Shown: positions 14,545 to 14,745 of the stretch, in pieces | Numbering within the stretch: the stretch's first letter is position 1 | Layout of the letters: each line of letters opens with the position of its first letter | Source: an uncultured Clostridia bacterium | GTDB lineage: Bacteria > Bacillota > Clostridia > Christensenellales > Aristaeellaceae | NCBI GenBank assembly: GCA_934636425.1 | Contig: CAKUAV010000078.1 | Span: forward strand, 1-14,745 | Direction: 5' to 3' | DNA: 14,745 bases | Translations under genes and position numbers: made by a program | The notes under the pieces: generated by a model | Databases searched by the model: none | What the model was told of the DNA's origin: nothing | What the model saw: the letters and a program-made list of their open reading frames with translations, nothing else

Positions 14545-14574
14545 ATTATAGCACGTTCGTCCGTCGATTGACAC
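14545..14574 (-). promoter_or_regulatory. Extended -10 promoter for rnjA
   Basis: On the - strand GTGTCA (complement of 14569-14574) lies 18 bp ahead of a perfect TATAAT (complement of 14545-14550), preceded by TGC, an extended -10. The predicted start near 14537 gives a leader of about 170 nt before GTG 14366. Confidence 0.65.
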
Positions 14575-14626
14575 CTCTTTTGAAGTATTTAACGAAAGAG
14601 CGGATGTGAACGGGCAAACGCCCGGC

Positions 14627-14646
14627 ATATATCGGCGCCGATATAT
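14627..14646. promoter_or_regulatory. Perfect 20-bp palindrome, possible operator
   Basis: ATATATCGGCGCCGATATAT is fully self-complementary. A small CGGGC-AAAC-GCCCG hairpin (14611-14624) precedes it. It lies between the leftward rnjA promoter and the rightward promoter, about 50 bp upstream of the latter's -35 box. I do not recognise it as a known regulator's site. Confidence 0.5.
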
Positions 14647-14686
14647 AAAATATGCAGGAAATGGCAACATTTTTGCGTCAACCCCC

Positions 14687-14715
14687 TTGATTTTTTGATT
14701 ATCGTGTGATATATT
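14687..14715 (+). promoter_or_regulatory. Sigma-A promoter firing right out of the window
   Basis: TTGATT (14687-14692) and TATATT (14710-14715) are 17 bp apart, with TGA just before the -10 (extended -10). The predicted leader is only about 20 nt before the ATG at 14742. Confidence 0.65.
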
Positions 14716-14741
14716 AAAAAATGATGAATAGAGGAATGGCC

Positions 14742-14745
14742 ATGA
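14742..14745 (+). CDS. Start codon of a gene leaving the window
   Basis: ATG at 14742-14744 is preceded by AGAGGAA (14730-14736) at normal spacing and by a good promoter. An in-frame ATG two codons earlier (14736) overlaps the ribosome binding site and is less likely. Nothing can be said of the product. It is divergent from rnjA. Confidence 0.45.

Noticed and set aside
14568..14605. Rightward promoter at TTGACA (14568-14573)
   Set aside because: A perfect -35 hexamer but no acceptable -10 sequence 16-18 bp downstream. The bases overlap the leftward rnjA -35 box.

Overview
The window reads as chromosomal DNA from a GC-rich, endospore-forming member of the Bacillota, probably class Clostridia. 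The reasons are an intact sporulation sigma factor SigK, RNase J, RicT and YlbF-family proteins, a DarA c-di-AMP receptor tail, strong AGGAGG-type ribosome binding sites, and gene orders partly shared with Bacillus subtilis (yaaQ-yaaR-holB-yaaT-yabA-yabB and yrrL-yrrM-yrrN-yrrO). I cannot name the genus from sequence alone.

Left block, + strand (1-6812): the 3' end of darA, then holB (clamp-loader delta') and ricT (PSP1/YaaT), tightly packed. Next comes a 56-residue 2[4Fe-4S] ferredoxin with its own near-perfect sigma-A promoter and intrinsic terminator. A very large secreted SpoIID/LytB-domain wall protein follows, with alternating peptidoglycan-binding and SH3 repeats, and then a TrmN6/YabB-type tRNA methyltransferase. 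Compared with B. subtilis, yaaR, yabA and rsmI are absent at their usual positions, and the ferredoxin and wall protein sit between ricT and trmN6.

Middle (6813-8136): an intergenic region of about 450 bp built of several strong hairpins, including two identical 28-bp copies of one palindrome. It looks like a repetitive extragenic element, and a perfect DnaA-box match lies just past it. A polytopic membrane protein follows that resembles CPBP-family intramembrane proteases but appears to lack every catalytic residue. Its end overlaps the end of the converging gene.

Right block, - strand (14366 down to 8108): rnjA (RNase J), a cysteine-free YlbF-family protein, mltG (septal/PG lytic transglycosylase), a U32 tRNA-hydroxylation-type protein overlapping mltG by 4 bp, sigK, and an endonuclease IV-like AP endonuclease. 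Spacing (4-90 bp) suggests one or two transcription units that mix RNA decay, wall growth, tRNA modification, late sporulation and DNA repair.

Right edge (14367-14745): a divergent intergenic region with an extended -10 promoter firing left into a leader of about 170 nt for rnjA, a second promoter firing right into a gene that begins at the last bases, and a perfect 20-bp palindrome between them.

Most of the window is recognisable core biology. I see no clear multi-gene novel system. The points that deserve a second look are the protease-dead CPBP-like membrane protein, the hairpin-mosaic element, the palindrome between the divergent promoters, the unusual RicT/YlbF pair, and the modular wall protein whose repeats are nearly identical at DNA level.
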